Below are positions 8,698 through 17,650 of a stretch of DNA of 64,000 bases, one piece after another. The stretch is taken from NCBI GenBank assembly GCA_965116115.1, contig OZ220486.1:3906001-3970000 (forward strand), in the 5' to 3' direction. The notes below the pieces were generated by a model that made no database searches, was not told the origin of the DNA, and saw nothing but the letters and a program-made list of their open reading frames with translations. Numbering within the stretch: position 1 is the first letter of the stretch; each line of letters starts with the position of its first letter. This DNA comes from JAPOXR01 sp965116115 (lineage in GTDB: Bacteria > Pseudomonadota > Alphaproteobacteria > Rhodobacterales > Rhodobacteraceae). The position numbers and the translations under genes are program-made.

Positions 8698-9969
8698 TCA
8701 GCCGCCCTGAATGGCCTCCGCTTTCTGCTGGATCACCTTGACCACGTCAGCGGGATCGAGATTTTCGATGAGCATCCGCTGAACCTCCTGCTGAACCATC
8801 TTGCTGAATTCGCCGTACTGGATTTCCAGTCCCGTCGGAATGCGGTCGACGCCGGCCGCGGCGGCGGCCTGTTGTGTTTCAACCAGCAATGGGAAATGCG
8901 GCACGGACTCTTCAACACCCGTCAGGTCGGCCATGGGGCTCGGCGGTGTGTTTCCTGCCACGGTGGCATAGGTCCGCTGGAACTCCGGTGACATCGCGAT
9001 CCGGATAAAGTCCCATACGAGCCGCTTTTCCTCGTCGGAGATGTCGCTCGCCATGCCCAGAACATTGGACGATCCCCCGACCGGCGGGCTCATCGCCGGA
9101 ATCGCGACCTTAAGTTTGTCAGCCGCCGCACCCGCCTGCATGATCGAGTAAAGCCAAGGGCCGTCGAGCCGAATGGCCATTTTACCGTCCGCAAACAGTT
9201 TCCGCACGTCCCCGGCGCTCATGTCTTTCGGCGACAGACCTTCATCCATGACCGTCTTGAACCGGGTCAGCCCCTCTATCATTTCGGGCGTGTCGATTGT
9301 GACATTGCCTTGCTTGTCAGTCCAATATGCGCCTGCTCCGAGAACGTAGTTCAGCAGTTCAGTCAGGTACTGGCCCGGTCCGCCGCGCGTTTCGTGGCCC
9401 GTGCCGAACTGATCAGTGATGCCGTCTCCGTTCAAGTCCTTGGTCGTGGCGCGGACGGCATCCAGAAACTCTTCGTAGCTTGTCGGAACGCTCAGACCTT
9501 CGCTTGCGAGGATTTCCTCGTTATAGGCCATCATGAATCCGAAATAGAGCAGCATTATGCACGCGGTTTCGCCGTTCCAGCGGCATGTGTCCTGTCCTGC
9601 CCAGCCCGTCATATCGATGCCGTCTCCGGCGAGCCAGGGATCGAGGTTTTCCATCCATCCGTTTTCTGCGAAGGTCTGGTATTCAAACGACGCCAGATGG
9701 ACGATCTGGGGCGGCTGGCCGCCCGCGAAGAGAGTGGTCATCGTATCTGCGTAGCTGCCACGGTCGACCTTGGTGAAGTCGATCGTCACACCGGGGTGCT
9801 CAGCCTCAAATTTTGCGATCGCGGAACGCCACCAGTCGCCCATGCCGCCGTCATCGACCTGCCAGGAAATGAACCGCAGTTCTGTCGCAGAAGCGGCCGT
9901 AAGCGATCCCGCCGCCATAAGGCCGGCGGTCAGCGCGGCTGCCGTGGTTTTTTTGAACAGATTTGTCAT
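8698..9969 (-). CDS. Extracellular sugar-binding protein of the CUT1 transporter
   Basis: 423 residues with a Sec signal peptide (positively charged start, hydrophobic core to about residue 29, AASATE cleavage region). The rest is a family 1 solute-binding protein with features such as WWRSAIAKFEAEHPGVTI and the AIRLDGPWL segment. A strong GAGGAG ribosome site precedes the ATG. It should deliver the substrate to the permeases encoded next. The substrate is inferred to be a sugar acid or uronate from the neighbouring enzymes. Confidence 0.95.
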   Translation of the reverse strand: MTNLFKKTTAAALTAGLMAAGSLTAASATELRFISWQVDDGGMGDWWRSAIAKFEAEHPGVTIDFTKVDRGSYADTMTTLFAGGQPPQIVHLASFEYQTFAENGWMENLDPWLAGDGIDMTGWAGQDTCRWNGETACIMLLYFGFMMAYNEEILASEGLSVPTSYEEFLDAVRATTKDLNGDGITDQFGTGHETRGGPGQYLTELLNYVLGAGAYWTDKQGNVTIDTPEMIEGLTRFKTVMDEGLSPKDMSAGDVRKLFADGKMAIRLDGPWLYSIMQAGAAADKLKVAIPAMSPPVGGSSNVLGMASDISDEEKRLVWDFIRIAMSPEFQRTYATVAGNTPPSPMADLTGVEESVPHFPLLVETQQAAAAAGVDRIPTGLEIQYGEFSKMVQQEVQRMLIENLDPADVVKVIQQKAEAIQGG

Positions 9970-9997
9970 GGTAGGTTCTCCTCACCTTTTTTCATTT

Positions 9998-11167
9998 TCA
10001 AACGGGTTGCAGAAGACCGAGGGCCTCCCCGCTCGGTTCAACGCCGAGCCCGGGACCGCCGGGCGGCGCGTAGCGCCCATCGGCGCAATCCATGCCGCCC
10101 CGGATAAGGCGGCGGTTGGGTTCGAAAACCGAATGCTGGAACTCGTGTCCTGTGACTGCCGGCAGCGCCGCACTGGCCTGTAAACTCGCCGCCAGAAAAA
10201 TTCCGGCGCCGATTGTCGCGTGCGGGATGACTTTCAGCCCATGCCGCCCGGCAAGCCTTCCGATGCGCATGAAATTAGTGATGCCGGTGTGTCCCATTTC
10301 GGGCTGCACAATCGCGATCCCGCAGCGCCCGATCCTGTGCGAAAGGTCCCAGTCAGTGCGCCATTCCTCGCCCACGGCGATTGGCGTGCGGGAACGACGG
10401 CAAACCGTCTCCAAGGCCGCTGTGTCTTCGCTCCGGACCGGAGCCTCGGCGAACCAGAGCCCATGAGGCTCCATCGCGCGAATGATGCGGAGGGCATCTT
10501 CGGGCTCCTGCGCCCAGTGGAGGTCTGCGGCGATCTTCGCTTCGGATCCCAAAGCGGACCGGAGAGCCTTGATTTCAGCCTCCGGGCCGTCGTCGGCCAC
10601 CGGAGTCGCAAATTTGAACGCGTCAAATCCTTTGTCCTGCCAACTGCGGGCGAGGTCGATCCGCTTGGCTGACGTTGCCTCGGGCAGGCCTGACACATAA
10701 GCTGGAATGTCCTTTCTCAGCGCCCCGCCCAGAAGGGCGCTGACCGATTGGCCGGCGATCCGCCCCGCAATGTCCCAAAGCGCGATGTCGATGGCGGCCA
10801 GGGCGTCGACATAGAATCCTCCGTTGTAGCCGCGAACACGCATCAAATCGTAGTTGTCATCGTAGACGGCGGCCGGATCAGCAGGATCACGTCCAATCGT
10901 AAAATCGGCGAGGAGGTCGTTAATGATCGCGGCGACCGCTCCGGGAGCAACCAGCCCGTAAGTTTCTCCCCAGCCCGCAATTCCCGACCGGGTTTCGACA
11001 CGCACAAGAACGGATCGGTCAAAAGTCGGGTAGACCGTGCGATTGCCCTTGCGGACAATATAGCCTTTGGCATTCGGCTGTTCCCCCGGCCGCGCGTCGC
11101 CCAGATACGGCATATCGCGCGTCGCCGTCAGAGTGAAGACTTCGACGGATTTGACGGGGTCAGTCAC
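9998..11167 (-). CDS. Mandelate racemase/muconate lactonizing enzyme family protein
   Basis: Enolase-superfamily enzyme of 389 residues. Metal ligands are visible as the Asp of AADLHW (near residue 217), the Glu of FAEAPV (near 243) and the Glu of VGEEW (near 267). The general-base His is in VIPHATIG near 318. In this operon it may be an aldarate dehydratase or an aldarolactone cycloisomerase, and family membership alone cannot separate these. It overlaps the upstream DapA-family gene by four bases (ATGA). Confidence 0.9.
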   Translation of the reverse strand: MTDPVKSVEVFTLTATRDMPYLGDARPGEQPNAKGYIVRKGNRTVYPTFDRSVLVRVETRSGIAGWGETYGLVAPGAVAAIINDLLADFTIGRDPADPAAVYDDNYDLMRVRGYNGGFYVDALAAIDIALWDIAGRIAGQSVSALLGGALRKDIPAYVSGLPEATSAKRIDLARSWQDKGFDAFKFATPVADDGPEAEIKALRSALGSEAKIAADLHWAQEPEDALRIIRAMEPHGLWFAEAPVRSEDTAALETVCRRSRTPIAVGEEWRTDWDLSHRIGRCGIAIVQPEMGHTGITNFMRIGRLAGRHGLKVIPHATIGAGIFLAASLQASAALPAVTGHEFQHSVFEPNRRLIRGGMDCADGRYAPPGGPGLGVEPSGEALGLLQPV

Positions 11168-12099
11168 CGAGCAGGTCTCGCTTGAGGTGACTTGGGATCG
11201 ATCAGCCCGAGTTCCATTAGATTGCCGTCGATATCGGCAATCGCCGCCGAGTCAGGTTTCGGTGTCGGCGCGCGGACATCCGTGCATTGCAACGCCCCCC
11301 GGCGCAACAGCACGTGCTTTGTCAGATGCATCCGATAGACAGCCTGAAGCATCAGCAGCGGCAGCGTCCGGATGTAGACATCTCTGGCATCGGCGCGCCT
11401 TCCTTCACGCCAGGCGCTGTCAAGCGCCACATGGAAATCCGCGATTTCAAGCGCTGGCATGGCCGCACAGGCGCCGCGGGAATACTCGTCAAGAATAAAC
11501 CGCGCGCCGCCTCCGCCGATTACGCCCAGCAATGTGCGGGGCCCGTTTTTCACCAAATAGGATATTGCCGGACCAGCGGGCAGTGTCTCTTCTTTCACAT
11601 ATGCGATTTGAGGAATCTCCTCGGCGATCGCCCGTATGGTCCCAGGCGCCAGATCTGATCCGCGCGGCGCCGGCGCGTTCTGTAAAATGAACTGCATCTC
11701 CGGAAGCCCGTCAGCGACTTCGGAAAAGAATATCTTCAGGGAATCGAGTGAATTCCCGAGGTTGCGGGGAGGCTGCACCATCAAACGGCTCAAGCCGAGA
11801 GACCGGGCGCAGCGCCCGTGTCGGATCACTTCTTGGAGCGAATCAGCTGTTATGCCGGCAACCACCGGAACACGTCCGTCCGCGCTTGCCGCGACGGCCT
11901 CGAGCACTTCGGCGCGCTCGCCCGCAGTCAGTTCTGAAATTTCGCTGGCAAATCCGGGAAAAACCAGACCATTGACGCCGGACTGAAGCGCAAACTTCAC
12001 CAGATCCGCCGCCGCCGCGGTGTCCACATCACCCGAAGGAGCGAACGGCGTCGGAAGAACAGGCATAATGCCTTCAAAAGGCGCCAATTCACGCTTCAT
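11164..12099 (-). CDS. DapA (dihydrodipicolinate synthase) family aldolase/dehydratase
   Basis: TIM-barrel class I lyase of 311 residues. The Schiff-base lysine lies in IAYVKEETLPAG near residue 166. The usual YNxP motif reads LQNAP, so the family tyrosine is replaced. Likely role: cleavage or dehydration of a keto-deoxy sugar acid made by the neighbouring mandelate racemase-family enzyme. I chose the ATG at 12099 (AAGG eight bases upstream) over the GTG at 12120, because a palindrome lies between them. First gene of the operon. Confidence 0.88.
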   Translation of the reverse strand: MKRELAPFEGIMPVLPTPFAPSGDVDTAAAADLVKFALQSGVNGLVFPGFASEISELTAGERAEVLEAVAASADGRVPVVAGITADSLQEVIRHGRCARSLGLSRLMVQPPRNLGNSLDSLKIFFSEVADGLPEMQFILQNAPAPRGSDLAPGTIRAIAEEIPQIAYVKEETLPAGPAISYLVKNGPRTLLGVIGGGGARFILDEYSRGACAAMPALEIADFHVALDSAWREGRRADARDVYIRTLPLLMLQAVYRMHLTKHVLLRRGALQCTDVRAPTPKPDSAAIADIDGNLMELGLIDPKSPQARPAR

Positions 12100-12101
12100 A
12101 T

Positions 12102-12121
12102 TGTGAACCTTATGAATCACA
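12102..12121. promoter_or_regulatory. Candidate operator at the operon start
   Basis: The inverted repeat TGTGA-N10-TCACA sits directly upstream of the chosen start of the first operon gene. IclR-family regulators bind AT-rich palindromes of about this size, so the fused IclR regulator encoded at the operon end could bind here. No clear -35/-10 pair was found. Confidence 0.35.
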
Positions 12122-12390
12122 TATTGACACTAACTGATATCTGATCGCAAAGGCAACCGGAAACATTCTCTTTGTTTCGGCTTGGCTAGGCGGTGAATTT
12201 GACCGGCCGGACATCAGGTCCGCAGTCTTGGGAAGCCGGTTGAAACGGATTCAAGCCTGCGAACCGCTGCTTCTGCAGGACCCTCTGCGCCGACCGCGGG
12301 AGTTACCGAAAGATTCCTCTTTGCTTTGATCAGCATTCAGGACATCAATGCAGTCAACGCCGAATTATAACAGGAGGACGCTTCGCACGC

Positions 12391-12830
12391 ATTGTATCGA
12401 AGTCGTATATGTTATTCTGACTGGGAATTATGCCTCTCCCGGAGCTGTCGCGGATCCGGCGGTTCCGCTTTTTACCCGTCGCTTGGTCCGCATGGACGTA
12501 ACGGTAAATCCATGTCGGATTGACTTTCATGGCCCCTGCTTTCGCTAAGTAGCCCGAAGTTTGCTCCGGACCTGACCGAATCCCAAACACTCCTTGATGA
12601 TTCCCAGCGCATAGGCGACATCTTGCGGGGAACCGACGAGGTTTCCCGGCACCGGGTTTCGGCAAGCCACCGCGACCAGTGGCAGCGGCAGCCCCGTCGC
12701 CCCGTTTTGCGGATGAGTCCGCGGACTGCCGTCGACTGTGCGCAGCCGATCTCAGCTGCGATACCCCTTTGCGAAAAATCGCTTTTTTCAGCGTCTGAAG
12801 CTGGCAGCGGCTATACAAGATCAAATAGAA
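12391..12830 (-). pseudogene. IS30-family transposase relic
   Basis: The minus strand reads a segment like NPTWIYRYVHADQATGKKR followed by GRGIIPSQNNI. This matches the region around WIYxxxYADxxAGG and RGxIPNRxxI of IS30 transposases. Upstream sequence resembles the degenerate 'WSPEQI..GRL' region. No DDE catalytic core remains. The surrounding stretch (12122-13028) holds no other gene I can support. Confidence 0.5.
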
Positions 12831-13030
12831 TCAAGGCATTTTCCTGCTTTCCGGCAGCAGTCCGGCGGAGCTGATGAGCTTCAGGGCGCAGCGGTGATCC
12901 CATACGGCTTTCTTAAGTCTGCCGCGCATTGACTCAGCCTGTTTGTTCTCCGTGACCCGCGACGGGTTGAGAGCCGGCCGCCGCATCACGACCAGGTTCT
13001 CCGGCCTGGATCCTATCAACTTATCACACT

Positions 13031-13339
13031 CATATGAATCAAACCAAGGATAATTCCATAAGGAGTCATCCACAGGGGTTGCTCGGCGCGAGGCTGCAGC
13101 AAACTTTTATTTCACCGCTCATCCGCAGCCGTGCTATCCTGTCGCGGGTTCCCCTTGCCGGCAGCTGCCGGCAAGGGGAAGCGGGGGCGAATGTCCCCGC
13201 AAGGTCGGGTCGGGCCGATCGTTTCTTGGTTTATAGAACCGTGATCAAGCATGGCCGGCCCGGCTTTCCCGGTCCCTCGCGTCCTGAACAGCTGCCTGGA
13301 TCAAGATCCGAATAACCATGAGAACAGGAGCACAGGGAC
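13031..13339 (+). ncRNA. Predicted bridge RNA region of IS110 copy B
   Basis: Non-coding leader between the left end and the transposase ATG, where IS110-group elements encode their bridge RNA. Visible hairpins are a long CCCCTTGCCGGC stem, a GCGGGG/CCCCGC stem with loop GCGAATGT, and a stem capped by GGTT-TATAG-AACC. The 3' side of the last reads GATCAAGCAT (13243-13252). That sequence matches the junction of element D fully, and B's own junction at ATCAAGCAT. Confidence 0.6.
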
Positions 13340-13475
13340 ATGACGAAAATATGCGCAGGCTCAGCTATAAGCAAGCATCCATGTTTCAATTCAAGGGCGT
13401 TCCGGGGGGAAATTCAGCCCTTATTTCCTTTTTCACACAGCTTTTGCACATTTTCTCCACAGAAGCTCCTTCGGT

Positions 13476-14483
13476 TCAGGAGGCCGCGGCAGCCGCCGCG
13501 GGCCGCCGAATCGGCCGCTCCGGAGCGCAGCTCGGCCGTCCGGACGCGGACGGATCCCGTTTTTCCCAGACGCGCCGTTCGCGCAGCAGCGTGTTCGCCA
13601 GGATGACCAGCTTGCGCATGACGGCGACAAGGGCGACCTTATGACATTTCCCCCGCTCGGTGAGCCGGTCATATAATTCGGACATATCTTTATTGAACCG
13701 CACAGCCGCTGTAGCCGCCATGCAGAGCGCGCGCCTCGGACGGAAACGTCCGCCCTGAACGCGCCGGACGCCTTTCTTCGCGCCGCTGTCGCGGGCGAAC
13801 GGGGCGGTTCCGGCGAGCGCCGCCGCCCAGTGGCTGTCGAGCTGCCCGAGTTCCGGGAGCCAGCCGAGCAGAGCGGCGGCCGTGACCGGTCCGATGCCGG
13901 GAACGGACATCAGGATGCGGTAAGCGCGGGCCTGACCGGGATCGCTCTTGATATGCTCCTCGATCTCAGTTTCGAGAGCTTCCCTCTGCCGCTCGACGGC
14001 TTTGACAGCTTTGTCCATGCGCTTTTTCGCTGACGCGTCCTGCAGATCATTGCGGCGCTGGCGCAGTTTTGCAGCATTCTCAACCAGTTGCCCGCGGGCG
14101 ACCATGAGGTCATTGAGACGGTTAAGGAACGCGGATTTCGGCTCGGTCGCCGGGAGATCGGCAAAGGCCGCCGCGAAGGCGGCGAGCATCCTCGCATCCG
14201 CCTTGTCGGTCTTCGCTGGCTGACCGGTCGCTTCGGCGAAGCGCCGGGGCTGGCGGGGGTTGACGACGCAGACTTCGTAACCTCTGTCGTGCAGCGACTG
14301 ATGAACCGCCCGGTGCAGCCGTCCGGTCGCTTCGATGACGACCCGCCGCACCCCGTGTTTTCTCAGAAACCCGTCGATCGCCCGGAAGCCCGCACGGTCG
14401 TTTTTGAACCGGCGGTCGACGCCAGCGGCGCGCACATCGATCGTGTCCTTGCTGATATCCAGGCCTGCGCATATTTTCGTCAT
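13476..14483 (-). CDS. IS110-family transposase (copy A, apparently intact)
   Basis: 335 residues. The DEDD RuvC-like residues are all present: D9 (AGLDISK), E51 (VIEATG), D93 and D96 (KTDKADARML). The C-terminal Transposase_20 domain has SVPGIGPVTAAALLGW and the candidate catalytic serine in ARDSGAKKG. IS110 enzymes recombine DNA at a short core guided by a bridge RNA encoded upstream. This is the only copy in the window that keeps every visible catalytic residue. Confidence 0.93.
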   Translation of the reverse strand: MTKICAGLDISKDTIDVRAAGVDRRFKNDRAGFRAIDGFLRKHGVRRVVIEATGRLHRAVHQSLHDRGYEVCVVNPRQPRRFAEATGQPAKTDKADARMLAAFAAAFADLPATEPKSAFLNRLNDLMVARGQLVENAAKLRQRRNDLQDASAKKRMDKAVKAVERQREALETEIEEHIKSDPGQARAYRILMSVPGIGPVTAAALLGWLPELGQLDSHWAAALAGTAPFARDSGAKKGVRRVQGGRFRPRRALCMAATAAVRFNKDMSELYDRLTERGKCHKVALVAVMRKLVILANTLLRERRVWEKRDPSASGRPSCAPERPIRRPAAAAAAS

Positions 14484-14791
14484 GTCCCTATGCTCCTATT
14501 CTCATGGTTATTCGGATCGTGATCCAGGCATCCATTCAGGACGCAGGGACCGGGCAGGCCGGGCAGGCCATGCTTGCTTACGGTTCTTTCAACCGAGGAA
14601 ATGCCGGCCCGACCCGGTCTGGCGGGGACGGATATCCCCGCTTCCCCTTGCCGGCAGCCGCCGGCAAGGGGACCCCGCGACAGGATAGCACGGCTGCGGA
14701 TGAGCGGTGAAATGAAAGTTTGCTGCAACCTCGCGCCGAGCAACCCCTGTGGACAACTCCTCGTGGAATTATCCTTGGTTTGATTCATATG
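14484..14791 (-). ncRNA. Predicted bridge RNA region of IS110 copy A
   Basis: Leader between element end and transposase start, homologous to the leaders of B and C but different in the loops. On the plus strand one stem is flanked by ATGCTTGCTTA (14570-14580) and GAGGAAATG (14595-14603) around a CGGTT-CTTTC-AACCG hairpin. These two arms equal the two sides of the site occupied by A. A second GCGGGG stem has loop ATATCCGT on the RNA strand, unlike B and C. A TGGATGCC segment (RNA strand) resembles the element's own right end and may be the donor guide. Confidence 0.65.
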
Positions 14792-16092
14792 AGGAAATGA
14801 TTGATGTGCACGCCGCCGGCGTCGACCGCCGGTTCAAAAACGACCGTCCGGGTTTCCGGGCGATCGACGGGTTTCTGAGAAAACACGCGGTGCGGCGGGT
14901 CGTCATCGAAGCGACCGGACGGCTGCACCGGGCGGTTCATCAGTCGCTGCACGACCGAGGTTACGAAGTCTGCGTCGCTGATCCCCGCCAGGCGCGGCGC
15001 TTCGCCGAAGCGACCGGTCAGCCAGCGAAGACCGACAGGGCAGCTGCGAGGATGCTGGCCGCTTTCGCGGCGGCCTTCGCCGATCTCCCGGCGACCGAGC
15101 CGAAATCCGCGTTCCTCAACGGTCTCAATGACCTCATGGTCGCCCGTGCGCAAGCGGTTGAGACCATTAAGACAATGCGTCAATGCCGCGATGAGATCCG
15201 GAAGGCGTCAGCGAAGAAGCCCATGGATAAAATCATCAAAGCCGCCGAGCGGCAGAAGGAAGCTCTCGAGGCTGAGATCGAGGAGCATATCAAGAGCGAT
15301 CCCGGTCAGGCCCGCGCTTACCGCATCCTGATGTCCGTTCCCGGCATCGGACCGGTCACGGCCGCCGCTCTGCTCGGCTGGCTCCCGGAACTCGGGCAGC
15401 TCGACAGCCGGCAGGCCGCGGCCCTCGCCGGAACCGCCCCGTTCGCCCGCGACAGCGGCGCGAAGAAAGGCGTCCGGCGCATCCGCGGCGGACGCTTCCG
15501 CCCGAGGCGGGCCCTCTATATGGCGGCTTTGACGGCTGTGCGGTTCAATAAAGACATGTCCGCATTTTATGACCGGCTCACCGAGCGGGGGAAATGTCAT
15601 AAGGTCGCCCTTACCGCCGTCATGCGCAAACCGGCGGTCCTGGCGAACACGCTGCTGCGCGAGCGGCGCGGCTGGTAAAAACACGCCCCGTCCGCGTCCG
15701 GACGGCCGAGCTGCCCTCCGGACCTGCCGATTCGGCGGCCCGCGGCGGCGGCCTCCTGAACGGGCGGAGCTTCCATGGAAAAAATGTGCAAAAGCTGTGG
15801 GAAAAAGGAAATAAGGGCTGAATTTTCTCCCGAAACGCCCTTGAACTGAAACATGGATGCTTGATATCTTGGTGTTACCGTGACTTTTCTCCGGCAAGCC
15901 GGGATTGATTCCCGGGTGAGGAAGCCCTTTGTTTTTATGGACATGAAAATCTCAGGCGCTGCGGATCGCATTTCGCGGCAAGCGCGCCGTCGGCCGGTAC
16001 GGTGTTTCCATCAATTGTGAATCGTGGCACAGGAAGCGGATTTCAACCCAATTTCAGGATGCGTAAGGCGGATTTGCATATTTTCGGTTCGG

Positions 16093-17030
16093 GACACGTA
16101 ATCAAGTAAGAGTCAAGTATGGGATATTGATAGGCCCGGCCGGCGACGCCAGATCCGGGAAACGGTCGGCAACGGCATTGTCGATTCCGATGCCGCCGAC
16201 CGAGAGGCAGCTTCGCTTCTGACCGGTGTCCACCGCGCATTGATCGCAGCAGCAGCTTCGGCCCGTGTCGTGCCGGACCTGGATCGACCTGCCGCCGCAG
16301 CCGCAGACGGCGAGACCCTGGAGAAGCGCCGCCCCCTCGCGCCCCCAGCCATCCGGGCCGGCTCACGCAACCTTCACGATGCCCGGGCTTCAGGATCCGC
16401 CACCTCTCCTCCGGTCACCTCTCCTCCGCTGCCGGCAGCTTTCCATCGTCCCGGCAGCCCAACCGCGCTTTCCCGAAGGCACGGGCACCGCCCGTCGCGG
16501 GGTTCTTCAGGATGTCCTTCGCCCGGGAACGGGCCGCGCCATGCGGGCGGCCCGCCTCCCGCAGAAGATACGCGGCCTGCAGTCCCGCCCCGTCCTCGCG
16601 GGAACGGGCGAAGACCGCCTCCGCCGCTGCCCGGACCCGAAGGTCCGGATCCCGTTCCCCTCGCGGACGAAGCCGACCGGATACCCCGAACAGAGTCGCA
16701 CCGGGCCTTGCTGCGCCGCCTGCCCTCCATCCGGGCGCGAAGGACGGACAGCCCGGCCGCCGGGAAGGCCCCCTTGACGCCCGGAATCAGACCATCGTCC
16801 CCGCGGCCCGGCGCATAGATCCGGCCGTCCTCGACAAGCGCCGTGTCATTGACCCGGCAAAGGCCCGGAAGCCGGAACCGTTCCACGGTCTTCCGCGATG
16901 AACGGCTGACCTCGATCCAGAACACCGCGCCGGTTCGTGACCCGCGACGACCCCGCTCATCGAACCTCCTCCTCTGGCTCGCCTGCCGGACCGTCAGCCC
17001 CGCCGACTCCTGCGCGGACACCTCCCGGTT
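16093..17030 (-). pseudogene. Serine recombinase relic
   Basis: Frameshifted pieces of a large serine recombinase read in order on the minus strand. First comes a resolvase-domain piece (GAVFWIEVSRSSRK, then GRIYAPGRGDDGLIPGVKG, 16800-17000). Next is the linker region (DPDLRVRAAAEAVFARSRED and AKDILKNPATGGARAFGKAR, about 16450-16660). Last is a zinc-ribbon piece (REGAALLQGLAVCGCGG with later CxxC and GGIGIDNAVADRF, about 16120-16340). Gaps and frame changes rule out function. The rest of 15862-17635 shows no further gene apart from a short IS5-like tail. Confidence 0.7.
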
Positions 17031-17485
17031 CGGAGCCCGGAATCCAGAGCTGTCTCTCCTCCCGCTCCGAAACGCCGGCAGCTACCGTTCCCTTTCCTTG
17101 TCCATCCGTCGCCTCCGGCCGCCGCTCCAAGTCATCAAACGGATTACGCAGCCTGATGAAGTCCGACAACTCGTCAAGCAACTCAGGCGCACCCGGTTCC
17201 CGCGCCTCAAAGCTCGTCCAGGCCCGTCCGGAAACCCGACATGCAGGTTCAGCCGGTTATGGCCGCCGCCGCTCGATGGCCTTGACTTCCCAGCCGTCGA
17301 ACGGATGCCGGAAACAACGCAGGAAGACCAACCAGAAGGATTGAAAATCTTCAACTGGCGCGGCAGGAAGGCTTGTTCTCCACCGGCCAGCGCTCCCGAA
17401 CGCCTTTGAGAAAACGCTCCGGCATTCCGTTTCCCACTCATGATGAAATGCCGAGTTCCGGCGCTGCGCCTTCCCTTGCGACTTC

Positions 17486-17564
17486 ACTGCCGCTGTTATC
17501 CTGACCGTCGTCCACCGCCTGCTGCGGAATGCCGCCAAGCGAATGATTAAGTTCACAGCCTAAA
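17486..17564 (+). repeat. IS5-like transposase tail, first copy
   Basis: Reads AVILTVVHRLLRNAAKRMIK to a stop. It is closely similar in DNA to the tail at 35511-35584. Only the last 24 or so codons remain here. Confidence 0.5.
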
Positions 17565-17650
17565 GAAAAGCTGTTACCCGCAATTTTTCTGTTGTATAAA
17601 ATTCTTGCCAAAGCGATAATGCAAGAATTCATGCAGTGATGGAGGTCTCC

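Larger units (their letters stand above)
13376..14791 (-). mobile_element. IS110-family element A, inserted in element B
   Basis: 1,416-base element in the opposite orientation to B. Its 3' end begins with CATCCATG on the plus strand (13376) and its 5' end is CATATG (to 14791). Both junctions carry AG (13374-13375 and 14792-14793), the CT core dinucleotide seen from the transposase strand. There are no terminal inverted repeats, as expected for the family. It splits the B transposase between codons 12 and 13. Confidence 0.9.
13340..15678 (+). pseudogene. IS110 transposase of copy B (split and mutated)
   Basis: Codons 1-12 lie at 13340-13375 and the remainder at 14794-15678, with element A between them. 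Joined, the frame is continuous (SAISK then EMIDVHAAGVDRR). Catalytic decay is visible: the first DEDD aspartate (D9 in copy A) is Ala, the aspartate matching D96 is Ala (KTDRAAARM), and a stop replaces the Glu after the RRGW segment near the C-terminus. The non-DEDD serine region ARDSGAKKG is intact. Not expected to be active. Confidence 0.88.
13029..15861 (+). mobile_element. IS110-family element B, interrupted by element A
   Basis: Element B runs from 13031 to 15859 and is flanked by the dinucleotide CT on both sides (13029-13030 and 15860-15861). Its 5' part (13031-13375) holds the non-coding leader and the first 12 transposase codons. The transposase resumes at 14794 after the inserted element A. 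Without A the element is about 1.41 kb, the same as A and C. Confidence 0.88.

Noticed and set aside
14640..14672. CCCCTTGCCGGC hairpin as a terminator
   Set aside because: It has no T tract and is conserved in the leaders of all IS110 copies, so it is better read as part of the bridge RNA.
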